Shown here: positions 34,642 to 43,468 of the stretch, piece after piece
Numbering within the stretch: the stretch's first letter is position 1
How the letters are laid out: the number at the start of each line of letters is the position of its first letter
Source of the DNA: Cupriavidus basilensis
GTDB taxonomy: Bacteria; Pseudomonadota; Gammaproteobacteria; Burkholderiales; Burkholderiaceae
Length of the DNA stretch: 64,000 bases
Direction of reading: 5' to 3'
Assembly: GCF_000876015.1 (NCBI RefSeq)
Contig: NZ_BBQM01000028.1
Coordinates: 1 to 64,000 of the forward strand
Position numbers and translations under genes: made by a program
Notes under the pieces: generated by a model
What the model saw: the letters and a program-made list of their open reading frames with translations, nothing else
Databases searched by the model: none
Told to the model about the DNA's origin: nothing

Positions 34642-35415
34642 TTATGAAGCGCCGCCGGCGAGGCGGGTGTCGTGCGCGCGCGTGCCCAGGTAGAGCTGGC
34701 GCACCGCGTCGTCGTCGGCCAGGCCCGCGGCCGGCGCCACGAGCCGCACCTGGCCGGCGGCCAGCACCAGCCCGGTGTCGGCCGCGGCCAGCCCGAGGCG
34801 CACGTTCTGCTCGATCATCAGCAGCGTGATGCCGGTGGCGCGGATGCGCGCGATGACCTCGAACAGCAGCGCCGCGTTGCGCGGCGACAGGCCCGCCGAG
34901 GGCTCGTCCAGCACCAGCAGCGACGGCGTCTGCATCAGCGCCGAGGCCATCGCCACCATCTGGCGCTGGCCGCCGCTGAGCAGCCCCGCGCTGCCCGGCA
35001 GGCGCGCGCGGATCTCGGGGAACAGGTCCAGCACGTACTCCTGCCGCCGGCGCCGCGCCGCGCTGCCCGCGCCCCGGCCGGCGTGCAGGAATTCCCAGCC
35101 CAGCCGCAGGTTGTCGGCCACGCTGAGGTTGGCGAACACGTTGCCCTCCTGCGGCACGTAGGCCAGCCCCAGGCGCGCGCGCGCCGGGGCGTCGAGCGGG
35201 CCGAGCTCGCGCGTGCCCAGGCGCACGCTGCCGGCCGACAGCGGCAGCAGGCCGGCCACCGCCTTGAGCAGCGTGGACTTGCCCGAGCCGTTGGGGCCGA
35301 TCACGGTCAGCGCGCCGCCCGGCGGCACCGTGAAGCTCACGCCGTGCAGGATGTCCTTGCCCCGGTAGCCGGCCGACACGCCCGCCAGCACCAGTTCTTG
35401 CGGCGCGTCCATCAT
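34642..35415 (-). CDS. Branched-chain amino acid-type ABC transporter ATPase (LivF-like)
   Basis: A 257-aa ATPase with Walker A GPNGSGKST near residue 38, the LivF-type AYVPQEGNVFANLSV, signature LSGGQRQM and Walker B LLVLDEPSAGLSP. The ATG overlaps the livG stop by ATGA, so it is coupled to livG. Two adjacent ATGs are possible; the first was taken. Confidence 0.92.
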   Translation of the reverse strand: MMDAPQELVLAGVSAGYRGKDILHGVSFTVPPGGALTVIGPNGSGKSTLLKAVAGLLPLSAGSVRLGTRELGPLDAPARARLGLAYVPQEGNVFANLSVADNLRLGWEFLHAGRGAGSAARRRRQEYVLDLFPEIRARLPGSAGLLSGGQRQMVAMASALMQTPSLLVLDEPSAGLSPRNAALLFEVIARIRATGITLLMIEQNVRLGLAAADTGLVLAAGQVRLVAPAAGLADDDAVRQLYLGTRAHDTRLAGGAS

Positions 35416-36239
35416 GGCTCTCCCAGGTAGGCCTGGCGCACGCGCGTGTCGGCGGTCACGGCGTCGAAGCTGCCCTGCGTGAGCACCCGGCCTTCGGCCA
35501 GCACGTAGACGTGGTCGCACAGCGCGGCCACCATGTCCATGTTGTGCTCGACGATGGCGAAGGTCTTGCCCTCGCCGCGCAGCGCCAGGATGAACTGGCA
35601 CAGCTCCTCGATCAGCGCCGGGTTGACGCCGGCGGCGGGCTCGTCGAGCAGCACGATGTCCGGCTCCAGCATCAGCGCGCGGCACAGCTCCAGCAGCTTC
35701 TTCTGGCCGCCGGAGAGCGCGCCGGCGGGCTGGTCGGCCAGCCGCGTCAGGCGCACGCGGGCGAGCAGCGCCAGCGCGCGCTCGATGGCCGCGGCCTCGG
35801 CGCGGCGCACGGCGCCGCGGCGCAACAGCAGGTTGCCCAGGCGCTCGCCGGGCTGGCGCGGCGCGGCCAGCAGCAGGTTCTCCAGCACGCTCAGGCTGTC
35901 CAGCTCGCGCGCGAGCTGGAAGGTGCGGGCGATGCCGGCGTGCGCGCGCCGGTGCACCGGCATGCGCGTGATGTCGGCGCCGGCCAGCCGCACCGTGCCG
36001 CGCCGCGGCCGCTGCGTGCCGGCCAGCACGTTGAACAGGGTCGACTTGCCGGCGCCGTTGGGCCCGACCAGGCCGGTGATGCGGCCCGGCGCCAGGCTGA
36101 CCGAGGCGCCGTCGAGCGCGCGCACGCCGCCGAAGGACACGCTGACCGCCTCGGCCGCCAGCACGCGCTGCGCGCGCTGGCCGGGCGCGGCGCGGGCCGG
36201 CGCGGCGGCGGGGGCGCTGTCCAGGGCTGCCTGCGTCAT
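35412..36239 (-). CDS. Branched-chain amino acid-type ABC transporter ATPase (LivG-like)
   Basis: A 275-aa ATPase with an Ala-rich 25-residue N-terminal extension, Walker A GPNGAGKST, the LivG-type GIARTFQLARELDSLSVLEN, signature LSGGQKKL and Walker B IVLLDEPAAGVNP. Its start overlaps the substrate-binding protein stop by one base (TGATG) and its stop overlaps livF, an arrangement of tight translational coupling. Confidence 0.92.
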   Translation of the reverse strand: MTQAALDSAPAAAPARAAPGQRAQRVLAAEAVSVSFGGVRALDGASVSLAPGRITGLVGPNGAGKSTLFNVLAGTQRPRRGTVRLAGADITRMPVHRRAHAGIARTFQLARELDSLSVLENLLLAAPRQPGERLGNLLLRRGAVRRAEAAAIERALALLARVRLTRLADQPAGALSGGQKKLLELCRALMLEPDIVLLDEPAAGVNPALIEELCQFILALRGEGKTFAIVEHNMDMVAALCDHVYVLAEGRVLTQGSFDAVTADTRVRQAYLGEP

Positions 36240-37474
36240 CACTTGAGCGTGTCGACGAGCTGGTTGGCGCCGTTGCGGATCACGAAGTGGCCATACTCGC
36301 GGTTCAACTGGTCGCCGGTCGGCGTGAACTGGAAGCGCGAGCCGGCGCCGCTGTAGGCGATCGCCTGCCTGGCGCGCAGCGCCTTGAGGCCGTCGACGGG
36401 ATTCTCCACGGTCTTGCCGGGGCCGTTGACCACCGGCAGGATGGACCTGGCGAACACCTGCGGGTCGGCGCTGCCGGCGCGCTCGATGGCCAGCGCCAGC
36501 ACCGAGATCTCGTCCCACACGTTGGACGGGAAGATGGCCAGCGTGCCGGCCGGGATGCCGGCGACGCGGGCAAAGGTCTTGTACGCGGTGGAGTCCGCCG
36601 GCGGGATCGACTGGATGTGGTGGATGCCCTCGGCCACCGCCTTGCCCACGTTCTTGATGAAGGCGCCCTCGGCATCGGCCGACGACGAGTTGGCGTAGAT
36701 GCGCGTGTCGCTGAAGCCGCTGCGGTAGACCTCGCGCGCGATGGCCGACAGGTCGGGCAGGTAGCTGGGCAGGAACACCGCGTCCGGCTTCTTGCCGAAC
36801 ACCTTCTCCACCTCGGCGCGATACGACGGCTGGTTGGGGTTGTAGAACACCGTGTCGAGCACCTGGCCGCCGCCCTTCCTGAACTCGGCCGCGAACGGCT
36901 CGACCATGCTCAGCGTGAACGGCGTCTGCAGCACCAGCAGCGAGGCCTTGCGCGCGCCGTCCTTGAGCGCGGCGCGCGCGAATACCGCGCCCCAGTCGCT
37001 GCCGCGCGCCTGGAAGCGCCACACCAGCCCCTTGTTGTCGCCCTGCGTGACCTCGTCGCCGGAGCCGCTGACCAGCAGCGGGATGCCTTTCTCGATGGTC
37101 AGCGGCTTGATCGCCATCGCCACCGCGCTGCTCCACAGGCCGACGATGGCCGACACCTTGCCCACGTCCAGCAGCTTGCGCGCCGCGGCCACGCCGGCGG
37201 TGGGGTTGCTCTCGCTGTCCTCCACCAGGATTTCCAGCTTGCGCCCGCCCAGCACGCCGCCGGCCTCGGCGTTGATGTAGTCGGCGGCCTTGCGCGCGGC
37301 ATTGGCCATGCCCTGGCCGTAGGCGCCGCCGCCGCCGGACAGCGGCACCAGCACGCCGATGCGGATGGGGCCGCCGCCCTGGGCCAGCGCCAGTTGCGGC
37401 GCGGCCAGCGCGGCCAGCGATGCGCCCGCGGCGCGCAGGAAGGCGCGGCGCTCGAACGAGGAAGAGTCAGTCAT
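36239..37474 (-). CDS. Branched-chain amino acid-type ABC transporter substrate-binding protein (LivK-like)
   Basis: A 411-aa periplasmic binding protein. The N-terminus ERRAFLRAAGASLAALAAP is a twin-arginine export signal (RRxFL), unusual for a Liv binding protein but common in Burkholderiales. The mature part starts with GPIRIGVLVPLSGGGGAYGQ. GSGDEVTQGDN near residue 140 is in the ligand cleft. It is in one unit with the flavin monooxygenase and AhpD-like genes, so it should bind their substrate or a precursor. Confidence 0.9.
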   Translation of the reverse strand: MTDSSSFERRAFLRAAGASLAALAAPQLALAQGGGPIRIGVLVPLSGGGGAYGQGMANAARKAADYINAEAGGVLGGRKLEILVEDSESNPTAGVAAARKLLDVGKVSAIVGLWSSAVAMAIKPLTIEKGIPLLVSGSGDEVTQGDNKGLVWRFQARGSDWGAVFARAALKDGARKASLLVLQTPFTLSMVEPFAAEFRKGGGQVLDTVFYNPNQPSYRAEVEKVFGKKPDAVFLPSYLPDLSAIAREVYRSGFSDTRIYANSSSADAEGAFIKNVGKAVAEGIHHIQSIPPADSTAYKTFARVAGIPAGTLAIFPSNVWDEISVLALAIERAGSADPQVFARSILPVVNGPGKTVENPVDGLKALRARQAIAYSGAGSRFQFTPTGDQLNREYGHFVIRNGANQLVDTLK

Positions 37475-37534
37475 GGCAGGTCGGGATCAGGAGAGGGCGG
37501 AAGAGAGCGGAAGATAAGATGCGGGCGGGCGCCA

Positions 37535-38080
37535 TCAGCGCGGATGGACGGCGGTGGCGTCCTCGCCGATCTGCAGCGCCTGGTTGAAGCGGTTGAAGAA
37601 GCCGCACAGCGAGATGCGCAGCGTCAGTTCGACCACCTGCGCCTCGCTGAAATGCGCGCGCAGCCGCGTGAAGACCTGGTCGCGGATGCGCTGCGGCGCC
37701 TGCGTGACGGCGACCGCGTATTCCACCACCAGCTTGTCCACCTCGTCGAGCTCGGGATGGCCGGCATAGTCGAGCAGGCGGCGCGCGCCATCCTCGCTGA
37801 TGCCTTCCACGGCCAGGCGCGGCGCGTGGCTGCGCACGCAGTAGTCGCAGTCGTTGAGCAGCGACACCACCACGATGGCCAGCTCGATGTAGCGGTACGG
37901 CACGCCGTTGCGCGCCTTGAGCTCGAGCAGCATGCGCGGCAGGTGCTCCACGGCCGGCGCCACGTGCGCGAGCACCGAGAACTGGTCGGCGAAATGGGCG
38001 CCGTTGCCGGTGAACTGGTCGAACAGCTCGCGGCGGGCCGGGTCAAAGGTGGCGGGGTCGAGTTCGCTGATGCGGGGCAT
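37535..38080 (-). CDS. Carboxymuconolactone decarboxylase/AhpD-like protein
   Basis: A 181-aa all-alpha protein with the AhpD-type motif CDYCVRSH near residue 88, i.e. CxxC and a following His. This supports a peroxidase or thiol-redox function more than lactone decarboxylation. It sits 53 bp downstream of the flavin monooxygenase and 60 bp upstream of the binding protein gene. It might remove peroxide leaked by the flavoenzyme, as inference. Start: the ATG before PRISELDP. Confidence 0.85.
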   Translation of the reverse strand: MPRISELDPATFDPARRELFDQFTGNGAHFADQFSVLAHVAPAVEHLPRMLLELKARNGVPYRYIELAIVVVSLLNDCDYCVRSHAPRLAVEGISEDGARRLLDYAGHPELDEVDKLVVEYAVAVTQAPQRIRDQVFTRLRAHFSEAQVVELTLRISLCGFFNRFNQALQIGEDATAVHPR

Positions 38081-38133
38081 GTGTGGTCCTGCTGGTGAAA
38101 GGGGAGGGCGTGCGGAAGGGCCGCGCGGGCGGA

Positions 38134-39519
38134 TCAGTCGTCCCCGGCCGGCGCGCGGAAGCCGGCGCCGGGGTGCGGCGCCTGCAGGCGCGGGCCGTGG
38201 CCGAGCAGCTTGTCGCGCAGCGTGCCCGGCGCGTAGGCGGTCTTGTAGGCGCCGCGGCGCTGCAGCTCCGGCACCAGGTAGTCGACCACGTCGTGGAAGG
38301 TGCGCGGCGATTCCACCCAGGCCAGGTTGAAGCCGTCGATGCCGGTGTCCTCCATCCACGCCTGCAGTTCGTCGGCCACCTGCACCGGATCGCCCACCAC
38401 CACCGGGCCGCGGCCGCCGATGGCGACGAACTCCACGGCGTCGCGCACGGTCCAGGTGCGCTGCGGGTCGAGCTTGCTGAACGAGGCCAGCGCCGACTGG
38501 CCGGCCTTGGTGTCGACGTATTCGAGCGTGTCGTCGGGCGCGTAGCGCGACAGGTCGATGCCGGTCCAGCCCGACAGCAGCGCGAGCGCGCCGTCGTAGC
38601 TGGCGCGCTCGCGGTAGGTGGCGTAGCGCGCCTGCGCCTTCTCCGCGGTCTCGTCGACGATGACCGTGAACATGGCGAACAGCAGCGCGCTGTCCGGCGC
38701 GCGGCCGGCCTCGGCCAGCGCCGCGCGCAGCGATGCCACCGCGCGGCGCAGGCCGTTGCGCGTGGGCGCGCCGACGAAGATGCACTCGGCATGGCGCGCG
38801 GCGAAGCGCGTGCCGCGCGCCGAGCCGCCGGCCTGGAACAGCAGCGGCGTGCGCTGCGCGGACGGCTCGCACTGGAAGATGCCGTCGAGGTCGAAGTAGC
38901 GGCCTTCGTGCCGCACCGCGTGCACGCGCGCGGGGTCGGCGTAGACGCCGCGCGCCTTGTCGCGCCGCACGGCACCGTCCTCCCAGCTGCCTTCCCACAG
39001 CTTGTAGCAGACTTCCAGGAATTCGTCGGCGCGGTCGTAGCGCTCGTCGTGGGCGCGCAGCTCGCGCTGGCCCAGGCTGCGCGCGCCGCTTTCCAGGTAG
39101 GACGTGACCACGTTCCACGCCACGCGGCCGCCGCTCAGATGGTCCAGCGTGGTCAGGCGGCGCGCCAGCAGGTAGGGCGGCTCGTAGGCCACCGAGACCG
39201 TGACGCCGAAGCCGAGGTGCCGGGTGGCGTGCGCCATCAGCGGGATCAGCGGCACCGGATCGTTCATCGGCACCTGCGCGGCGGTGCGCAGCGCGGCGTC
39301 GGCCGCGCCGCCGAACACGTCGTAGACGCCGGTGATGTCGCCGAGGAACAGGCTGTCGAACAGGCCTTCCTCCAGCTTCCTGGCCAGCGCGACCCAGTAG
39401 CCCGGATCGAGGTAGTCGGCCGCGTGGTCGTCCGGCGCGGTCCATTGCCCGGGTGCAAGGTGCACCACGCAATTCATCATGAAGGCGTTGAAACGGATCT
39501 GGCGGATCGGGCGAGGCAT
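38134..39519 (-). CDS. LLM-class FMN-dependent monooxygenase (NtaA/SnaA/DszA family)
   Basis: A 461-aa TIM-barrel flavin monooxygenase needing reduced FMN from a separate reductase. Family features are IRFNAFMMNCVVHLAPGQW at the start, LFDSLFLGDITGVYD near residue 50, the block GGRVAWNVVTSYLESGARSL near residue 125 and LFQAGGSARGTRFAARHAE near residue 225. Known relatives cleave C-N or C-S bonds (nitrilotriacetate, dibenzothiophene sulfone, dimethylsulfone). First gene of the seven-gene unit with its own importer, so it probably attacks the imported compound. The ATG at 39519 follows weak Shine-Dalgarno signals. Confidence 0.9.
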   Translation of the reverse strand: MPRPIRQIRFNAFMMNCVVHLAPGQWTAPDDHAADYLDPGYWVALARKLEEGLFDSLFLGDITGVYDVFGGAADAALRTAAQVPMNDPVPLIPLMAHATRHLGFGVTVSVAYEPPYLLARRLTTLDHLSGGRVAWNVVTSYLESGARSLGQRELRAHDERYDRADEFLEVCYKLWEGSWEDGAVRRDKARGVYADPARVHAVRHEGRYFDLDGIFQCEPSAQRTPLLFQAGGSARGTRFAARHAECIFVGAPTRNGLRRAVASLRAALAEAGRAPDSALLFAMFTVIVDETAEKAQARYATYRERASYDGALALLSGWTGIDLSRYAPDDTLEYVDTKAGQSALASFSKLDPQRTWTVRDAVEFVAIGGRGPVVVGDPVQVADELQAWMEDTGIDGFNLAWVESPRTFHDVVDYLVPELQRRGAYKTAYAPGTLRDKLLGHGPRLQAPHPGAGFRAPAGDD

Positions 39520-39862
39520 GGCACGGCGGGCCGCGCGGCCGGCACGGGCGCGCGAGCGGAAACATCGGAACCGGCGATTGTTGCGTGCCGGCGCCGCCGC
39601 GCCAAGCGCCCATTTCGCATACGGATATGTGTTTCCTGATGCGTGCGCGCAGCGGCTATGGATATGCCAAATCGGTCGTTCGGTCTGGCCGCGCCAGCGT
39701 CTACGATGAGCGGCGGTTTTTTCATGCCCTCCTCGCCGCCGCCACCGGGCGGCGCACAGGCGGGCCGCCGCCGCTGCCGCGCGCGCGGCGCCCGCGGGAT
39801 CCCGCCAACGGATTTCCCGCCACGCGCGCGCTCCCCGCTTTCCATTTCCTCCCCCATCGTTC
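39520..39862. promoter_or_regulatory. 343-bp divergent control region
   Basis: No gene is supported here. A less GC-rich stretch (39611-39680) holds two direct repeats, TACGGATATG (39620-39629) and TATGGATATG (39657-39666), 37 bp apart; the first is also part of CATA-CGGA-TATG dyad. These may bind a regulator shared by the two divergent monooxygenase operons, though none is encoded next to them. No convincing -35/-10 pair was found. Confidence 0.4.
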
Positions 39863-40846
39863 ATGTCATCGCTACTGTCCTCCCTCCGGCGCCATGCCCT
39901 GGCCTCGCTGCTGCTCGCCTGCGCCGCCGTTCCGGCCCTGGCCGACGCCGCCTATCCGGCCAAGCCGATCACCTACGTGGTGCCCTACACGCCGGGCGGC
40001 ACCAACGACAACGTCGCGCGCATCCTCACCCGGCGCCTGGCCGAGAAGAGCGGGCAGCCGGTCGTGCTCGACTACAAGCCCGGCGCCGGCGGCACGCTCG
40101 GCGCGGGTTTCGTGGCCGGCGCGCCGGCCGACGGCTACACGCTGCTGAACACCTCGATCGGCAACCTCGCCATCGCGCCGCAACTGATGAAGGTGCGGTT
40201 CGACCCGTTCTCCGACCTGGTGCCGGTGGCCTACGTCGGCAACTCGCTGGCCACCGTGGCGGTCAATCCCGCGGTGCCGGCGCAGACGCTGCAGCAGCTG
40301 ATCGCCTACGCGCGCGCCCATCCCGGCCAGCTGACCTATGCCAGCTCCGGCAACGGCACGCCGGGCCATCTGGCCGGCGAGCTGCTCAAGCGCATCGCCG
40401 GCATCGACATCCGCCACGTGCCCTACAAGGGCAGCGCGCCGGCGGTGGCCGACGTGGTGGCGGGCCATGTGGACATCGTGTTCGATCCGCTCAGCGCTTC
40501 GTTCATCAAGGCCGGCAAGCTGCGCGCGCTGGCCTACTTCGGCGGCAGCCGCGCGCCCGAGCTGCCCGGCGTGCCGTCGATCCAGCAGGCCGGCATCCAT
40601 GACTGGGAGGACGCGCTGGCCGGCTCGTTCTTCATCACCGCGCCCAAGGGCACGCCGCCCGAGGTGCTGGCGCGGCTGCGCCGGTGGATCGCGGAGATCC
40701 TGCACGAGCGCGACACCGTCGAGGCGCTCGCGCGCGTGCAGGTCGAGGTGCAGGCGCTGACGCCCGAGCAGACCGCGCAGAAGATCCGCTCCGTGCACGA
40801 CCTCGCCCAGCGCGTGGTGCAGGCCGGCGGCGTGCAAAGCAACTGA
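39863..40846 (+). CDS. Bug/TctC-type tripartite tricarboxylate transporter binding protein
   Basis: A 327-aa periplasmic binding protein. Signal peptide SSLRRHALASLLLACAAVPA, then mature AAYPAKPITYVVPYTPGGTND and HVPYKGSAPAVADV. TNDNVAR replaces the more usual TDxxAR. It is 40 bp upstream of a second flavin monooxygenase gene and divergent from the first one. No TctA/TctB gene accompanies it. Confidence 0.88.
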   Translation: MSSLLSSLRRHALASLLLACAAVPALADAAYPAKPITYVVPYTPGGTNDNVARILTRRLAEKSGQPVVLDYKPGAGGTLGAGFVAGAPADGYTLLNTSIGNLAIAPQLMKVRFDPFSDLVPVAYVGNSLATVAVNPAVPAQTLQQLIAYARAHPGQLTYASSGNGTPGHLAGELLKRIAGIDIRHVPYKGSAPAVADVVAGHVDIVFDPLSASFIKAGKLRALAYFGGSRAPELPGVPSIQQAGIHDWEDALAGSFFITAPKGTPPEVLARLRRWIAEILHERDTVEALARVQVEVQALTPEQTAQKIRSVHDLAQRVVQAGGVQSN

Positions 40847-40886
40847 CGACATCATTCAACCCACGTTTTTCCCGGAGATTCCCCCC

Positions 40887-42167
40887 ATGAAGCTGGGACT
40901 GTTCCTGCTGGCCGCCGGCCACCATGCCGCCGGCTGGCGCTACCCCGGCGCCGAAGCCGGCACCGAGAACGTCGACCTGGTGGTGCGCATGACGCAGGCC
41001 GCCGAGCGCGCCAAGTTCGACATGGTGTTCTTCGGCGACCGCCTGCTGACGACCGCCGACTCGCATCCGTCGATGATCACCCGGCCCGACCCGCTCGCCA
41101 TGCTGGCCGCGCTGTCGATGGTGACGAGCCACATCGGCCTGGCCGGCACCGCCTCCACCACCTACAGCGAGCCGTTCAACCTGGCGCGCACGCTGGCCAC
41201 CGTGGACAAGCTCTCGCGCGGCCGGGCGGCGTGGAACATCGTCACCACGTTTGCCGACGGCTCGATCAACTTCAGCCGCGAGCGCCACCCCGACCACGAG
41301 CAGCGCTACGAGATCGCCGAGGAGTTCGTCAGCGTGGTCAAGGGCCTGTGGCAGTCGTGGGACCCCGATCCCTACGTGCTCGACAAGCAGGCCGGCGTCT
41401 ACGTGGACGTGGCCAAGATGCACGCGCTGAACCATCGCGGCCGGCATTTCTCGGTGGCCGGCCCGCTCAACGTCACCAACAGCCCGCAGGGGCATCCGGT
41501 GCTGATCCAGGCCGGCTCGTCCGGCCCCGGCCAGGCGCTGGCCGCGCGCCACGCCGAGGTGGTCTTCACCGCGCAGCAGGACCTGGGCGCCGCGCGCGCG
41601 TTCGCGCAGGGGCTCAAGGCCCAGGTGGCGGCGCAGGGGCGCGACCCGGCGCACTGCCTGATCATGCCGGGGCTGATGCCGATCATCGGCCGCACCGAGG
41701 CCGAGGCGCACGACAAGCTGGCGCTGCTGCAGTCGTTCACCGACCAGTCCAACGCGCTCGCCATCCTGACCGAGCAACTGATGATCGACGTCTCGGGCTA
41801 TCCGCTCGACGGCCCGCTGCCCGATCTCGCGCTGGAGGCGGGCGTCCACAGCCGCAGCGTGCTGCTGCTCCAGCTCGCGCGCGAGCGCGGCCTGACCCTG
41901 CGCCAGCTCTATCACCTGGTGGCCAGCGCGCGCGGCCACCAGATCGTGGTCGGCACCGCGGCGCAGGTGGCGCAGCACATGATCGACTGGGTGGACGGCG
42001 GCGGCGCGGACGGCTTCAACATCATGCCGGCCTACTTCCCCGGCGGCCTCGACGACTTCACCGCCGAGGTGGTGCCGATCCTGCAGGAGCGCGGCGTGTT
42101 CCGCCGCGAATACGAGGCCGACACGCTGCGCGGGAACCTCGGGCTGCCGCTGCCGGCGCGGGCCTGA
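40887..42167 (+). CDS. LLM-class FMN-dependent monooxygenase (NtaA/SnaA/DszA family)
   Basis: A 426-aa paralogue of the monooxygenase at 38.1-39.5 kb. N-terminal KLGLFLLAAGHHAAGWRYP, KFDMVFFGDRLLT near residue 45, GRAAWNIVTTFADGSINFS near residue 112 and IQAGSSGPGQALAARHAE near residue 205 are family blocks. GGAGA precedes the ATG. It is likely co-transcribed with the preceding Bug gene and needs a separate FMN reductase, not found in this window. Ends 12 bp from the convergent CoA transferase gene. Confidence 0.9.
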   Translation: MKLGLFLLAAGHHAAGWRYPGAEAGTENVDLVVRMTQAAERAKFDMVFFGDRLLTTADSHPSMITRPDPLAMLAALSMVTSHIGLAGTASTTYSEPFNLARTLATVDKLSRGRAAWNIVTTFADGSINFSRERHPDHEQRYEIAEEFVSVVKGLWQSWDPDPYVLDKQAGVYVDVAKMHALNHRGRHFSVAGPLNVTNSPQGHPVLIQAGSSGPGQALAARHAEVVFTAQQDLGAARAFAQGLKAQVAAQGRDPAHCLIMPGLMPIIGRTEAEAHDKLALLQSFTDQSNALAILTEQLMIDVSGYPLDGPLPDLALEAGVHSRSVLLLQLARERGLTLRQLYHLVASARGHQIVVGTAAQVAQHMIDWVDGGGADGFNIMPAYFPGGLDDFTAEVVPILQERGVFRREYEADTLRGNLGLPLPARA

Positions 42168-42179
42168 CGCGCCGGCCCG

Positions 42180-43370
42180 CTACACGGCGCCGTCGGCGCG
42201 CAGCGCCTCCACCTGCGCGCCGCTGAAGCCCAGCGCGGCGAGGATCGGCGCGGTGTGCTCGCCGACGTCCGGCACGCCGCCCATGCGCGCCGGCACGCCG
42301 CCCAGCGTGGCGGGCGGCAGCAGCGCCCGCACCGGGCCGGCCGGCGTGGCCACTTCGCGCCAGCGGCCGCGCGCGGCGAACTGCGGGTGCGCCCACACTT
42401 CATGCATGTCGTTGAGCGGCGCGTTCGCGATGCCGCCACGGTCGAGCCGCGCGACCAGCTCCGCGCGCGTCATGCGTTGCAGGTGGCGGCCGATCTCCGC
42501 GTCCAGCGCGGCCCGGTTGGCCACGCGCTGGTGGTTGGTCGAGAAGCGCGCGTCCGCCGCCAGCGCGGCGTCTTCCAGCACCTCGGCGCAGAAGCGCAGC
42601 CATTCGCGGTCGTTCTGCAGGCCGAAGATCACGCGGTTGCCGTCGCCGGTGCCGTACTGCCCGTAGGGCGCGATGGCCGGGTGCGACAGGCCGTTGCGCA
42701 GCGGCGGCTCGCCGCCGTAGTGGGCGAAATACAGCGGATAGGACATCCATTCGGCCAGCGCCTCGAGCATCGTCACCTCGACCCGCACGCCGGTGCCGGT
42801 GCGCCCGCGATGCAGCAGCGCCGAGAGGATGCCGGTGTAGGCGTACATGCCCGCGGCGATGTCGGCGATCGAGATGCCCGCGCGCGAGGGTTCGTCCGGC
42901 GTGCCGGTCACGGAGATCAGGCCGGCCGCGGCCTGGATCAGCAGGTCGTAGGCTTTCTTGTCGCGGTAGGGGCCGTGGTCGCCGTAGCCCGAGATGTCGC
43001 ACACGATCAGCTTCGGGAAGGCCGCGTGCAGCGTGTCGAAATCGAGCCCCATGCGGCTGGCCGCGCCCGGCGCCAGGTTCTGGATGAAGACGTCGGCCTC
43101 GCCCAGCAACTGCCGGAGGATGCCGGCCGCGCGCGCATCCTTGAGGTCGAGCGTCAGGCTCTCCTTGCCGCGGTTGGCCCAGACGAAGAACGACGACATG
43201 CCGTTGACCGTCTGGTCGTAGCCGCGCGCGAAATCGCCGCTGCCGGGCCGCTCGATCTTGACGACGCGCGCGCCCAGGTCGGCCAGCTGGCGGCTGGCGA
43301 AGGGCGCGGCCACCGCGTGTTCCAGGGCGAGGACGGTGATCCCGTCCAGTGGGGGAACTGAGAAAGGCAA
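42180..43370 (-). CDS. CaiB/BaiF family CoA transferase
   Basis: A class III CoA transferase of about 396 aa that moves CoA between carboxylic acids. ADLGARVVKIERPGSGDFAR near residue 35 and the catalytic aspartate in KKAYDLLIQAAAGL near residue 155 are visible, with EVTMLEALAEWM later. A TTG start at 43370 is proposed because GGAGAC lies five bases upstream; an in-frame GTG at 43400 is an alternative without that signal. The LysR gene upstream on the same strand may be co-transcribed. A MaoC hydratase is encoded across the divergent region, suggesting a common acyl-CoA route. Confidence 0.88.
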   Translation of the reverse strand: MPFSVPPLDGITVLALEHAVAAPFASRQLADLGARVVKIERPGSGDFARGYDQTVNGMSSFFVWANRGKESLTLDLKDARAAGILRQLLGEADVFIQNLAPGAASRMGLDFDTLHAAFPKLIVCDISGYGDHGPYRDKKAYDLLIQAAAGLISVTGTPDEPSRAGISIADIAAGMYAYTGILSALLHRGRTGTGVRVEVTMLEALAEWMSYPLYFAHYGGEPPLRNGLSHPAIAPYGQYGTGDGNRVIFGLQNDREWLRFCAEVLEDAALAADARFSTNHQRVANRAALDAEIGRHLQRMTRAELVARLDRGGIANAPLNDMHEVWAHPQFAARGRWREVATPAGPVRALLPPATLGGVPARMGGVPDVGEHTAPILAALGFSGAQVEALRADGAV

Positions 43371-43468
43371 GGGGGTCTCCAGGCATCGGTGCGGGCGCAC
43401 GGTCCCGCGGACGACCGAGTATAGGAATGGAGACCGAGGCCGGCCAGTCGAGATTTCCTAACGCCGCT

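Noticed and set aside
37535..38080. gamma-carboxymuconolactone decarboxylase (pcaC) assignment
   Set aside because: CxxC...H motif points to the AhpD-like branch and no protocatechuate genes are nearby.
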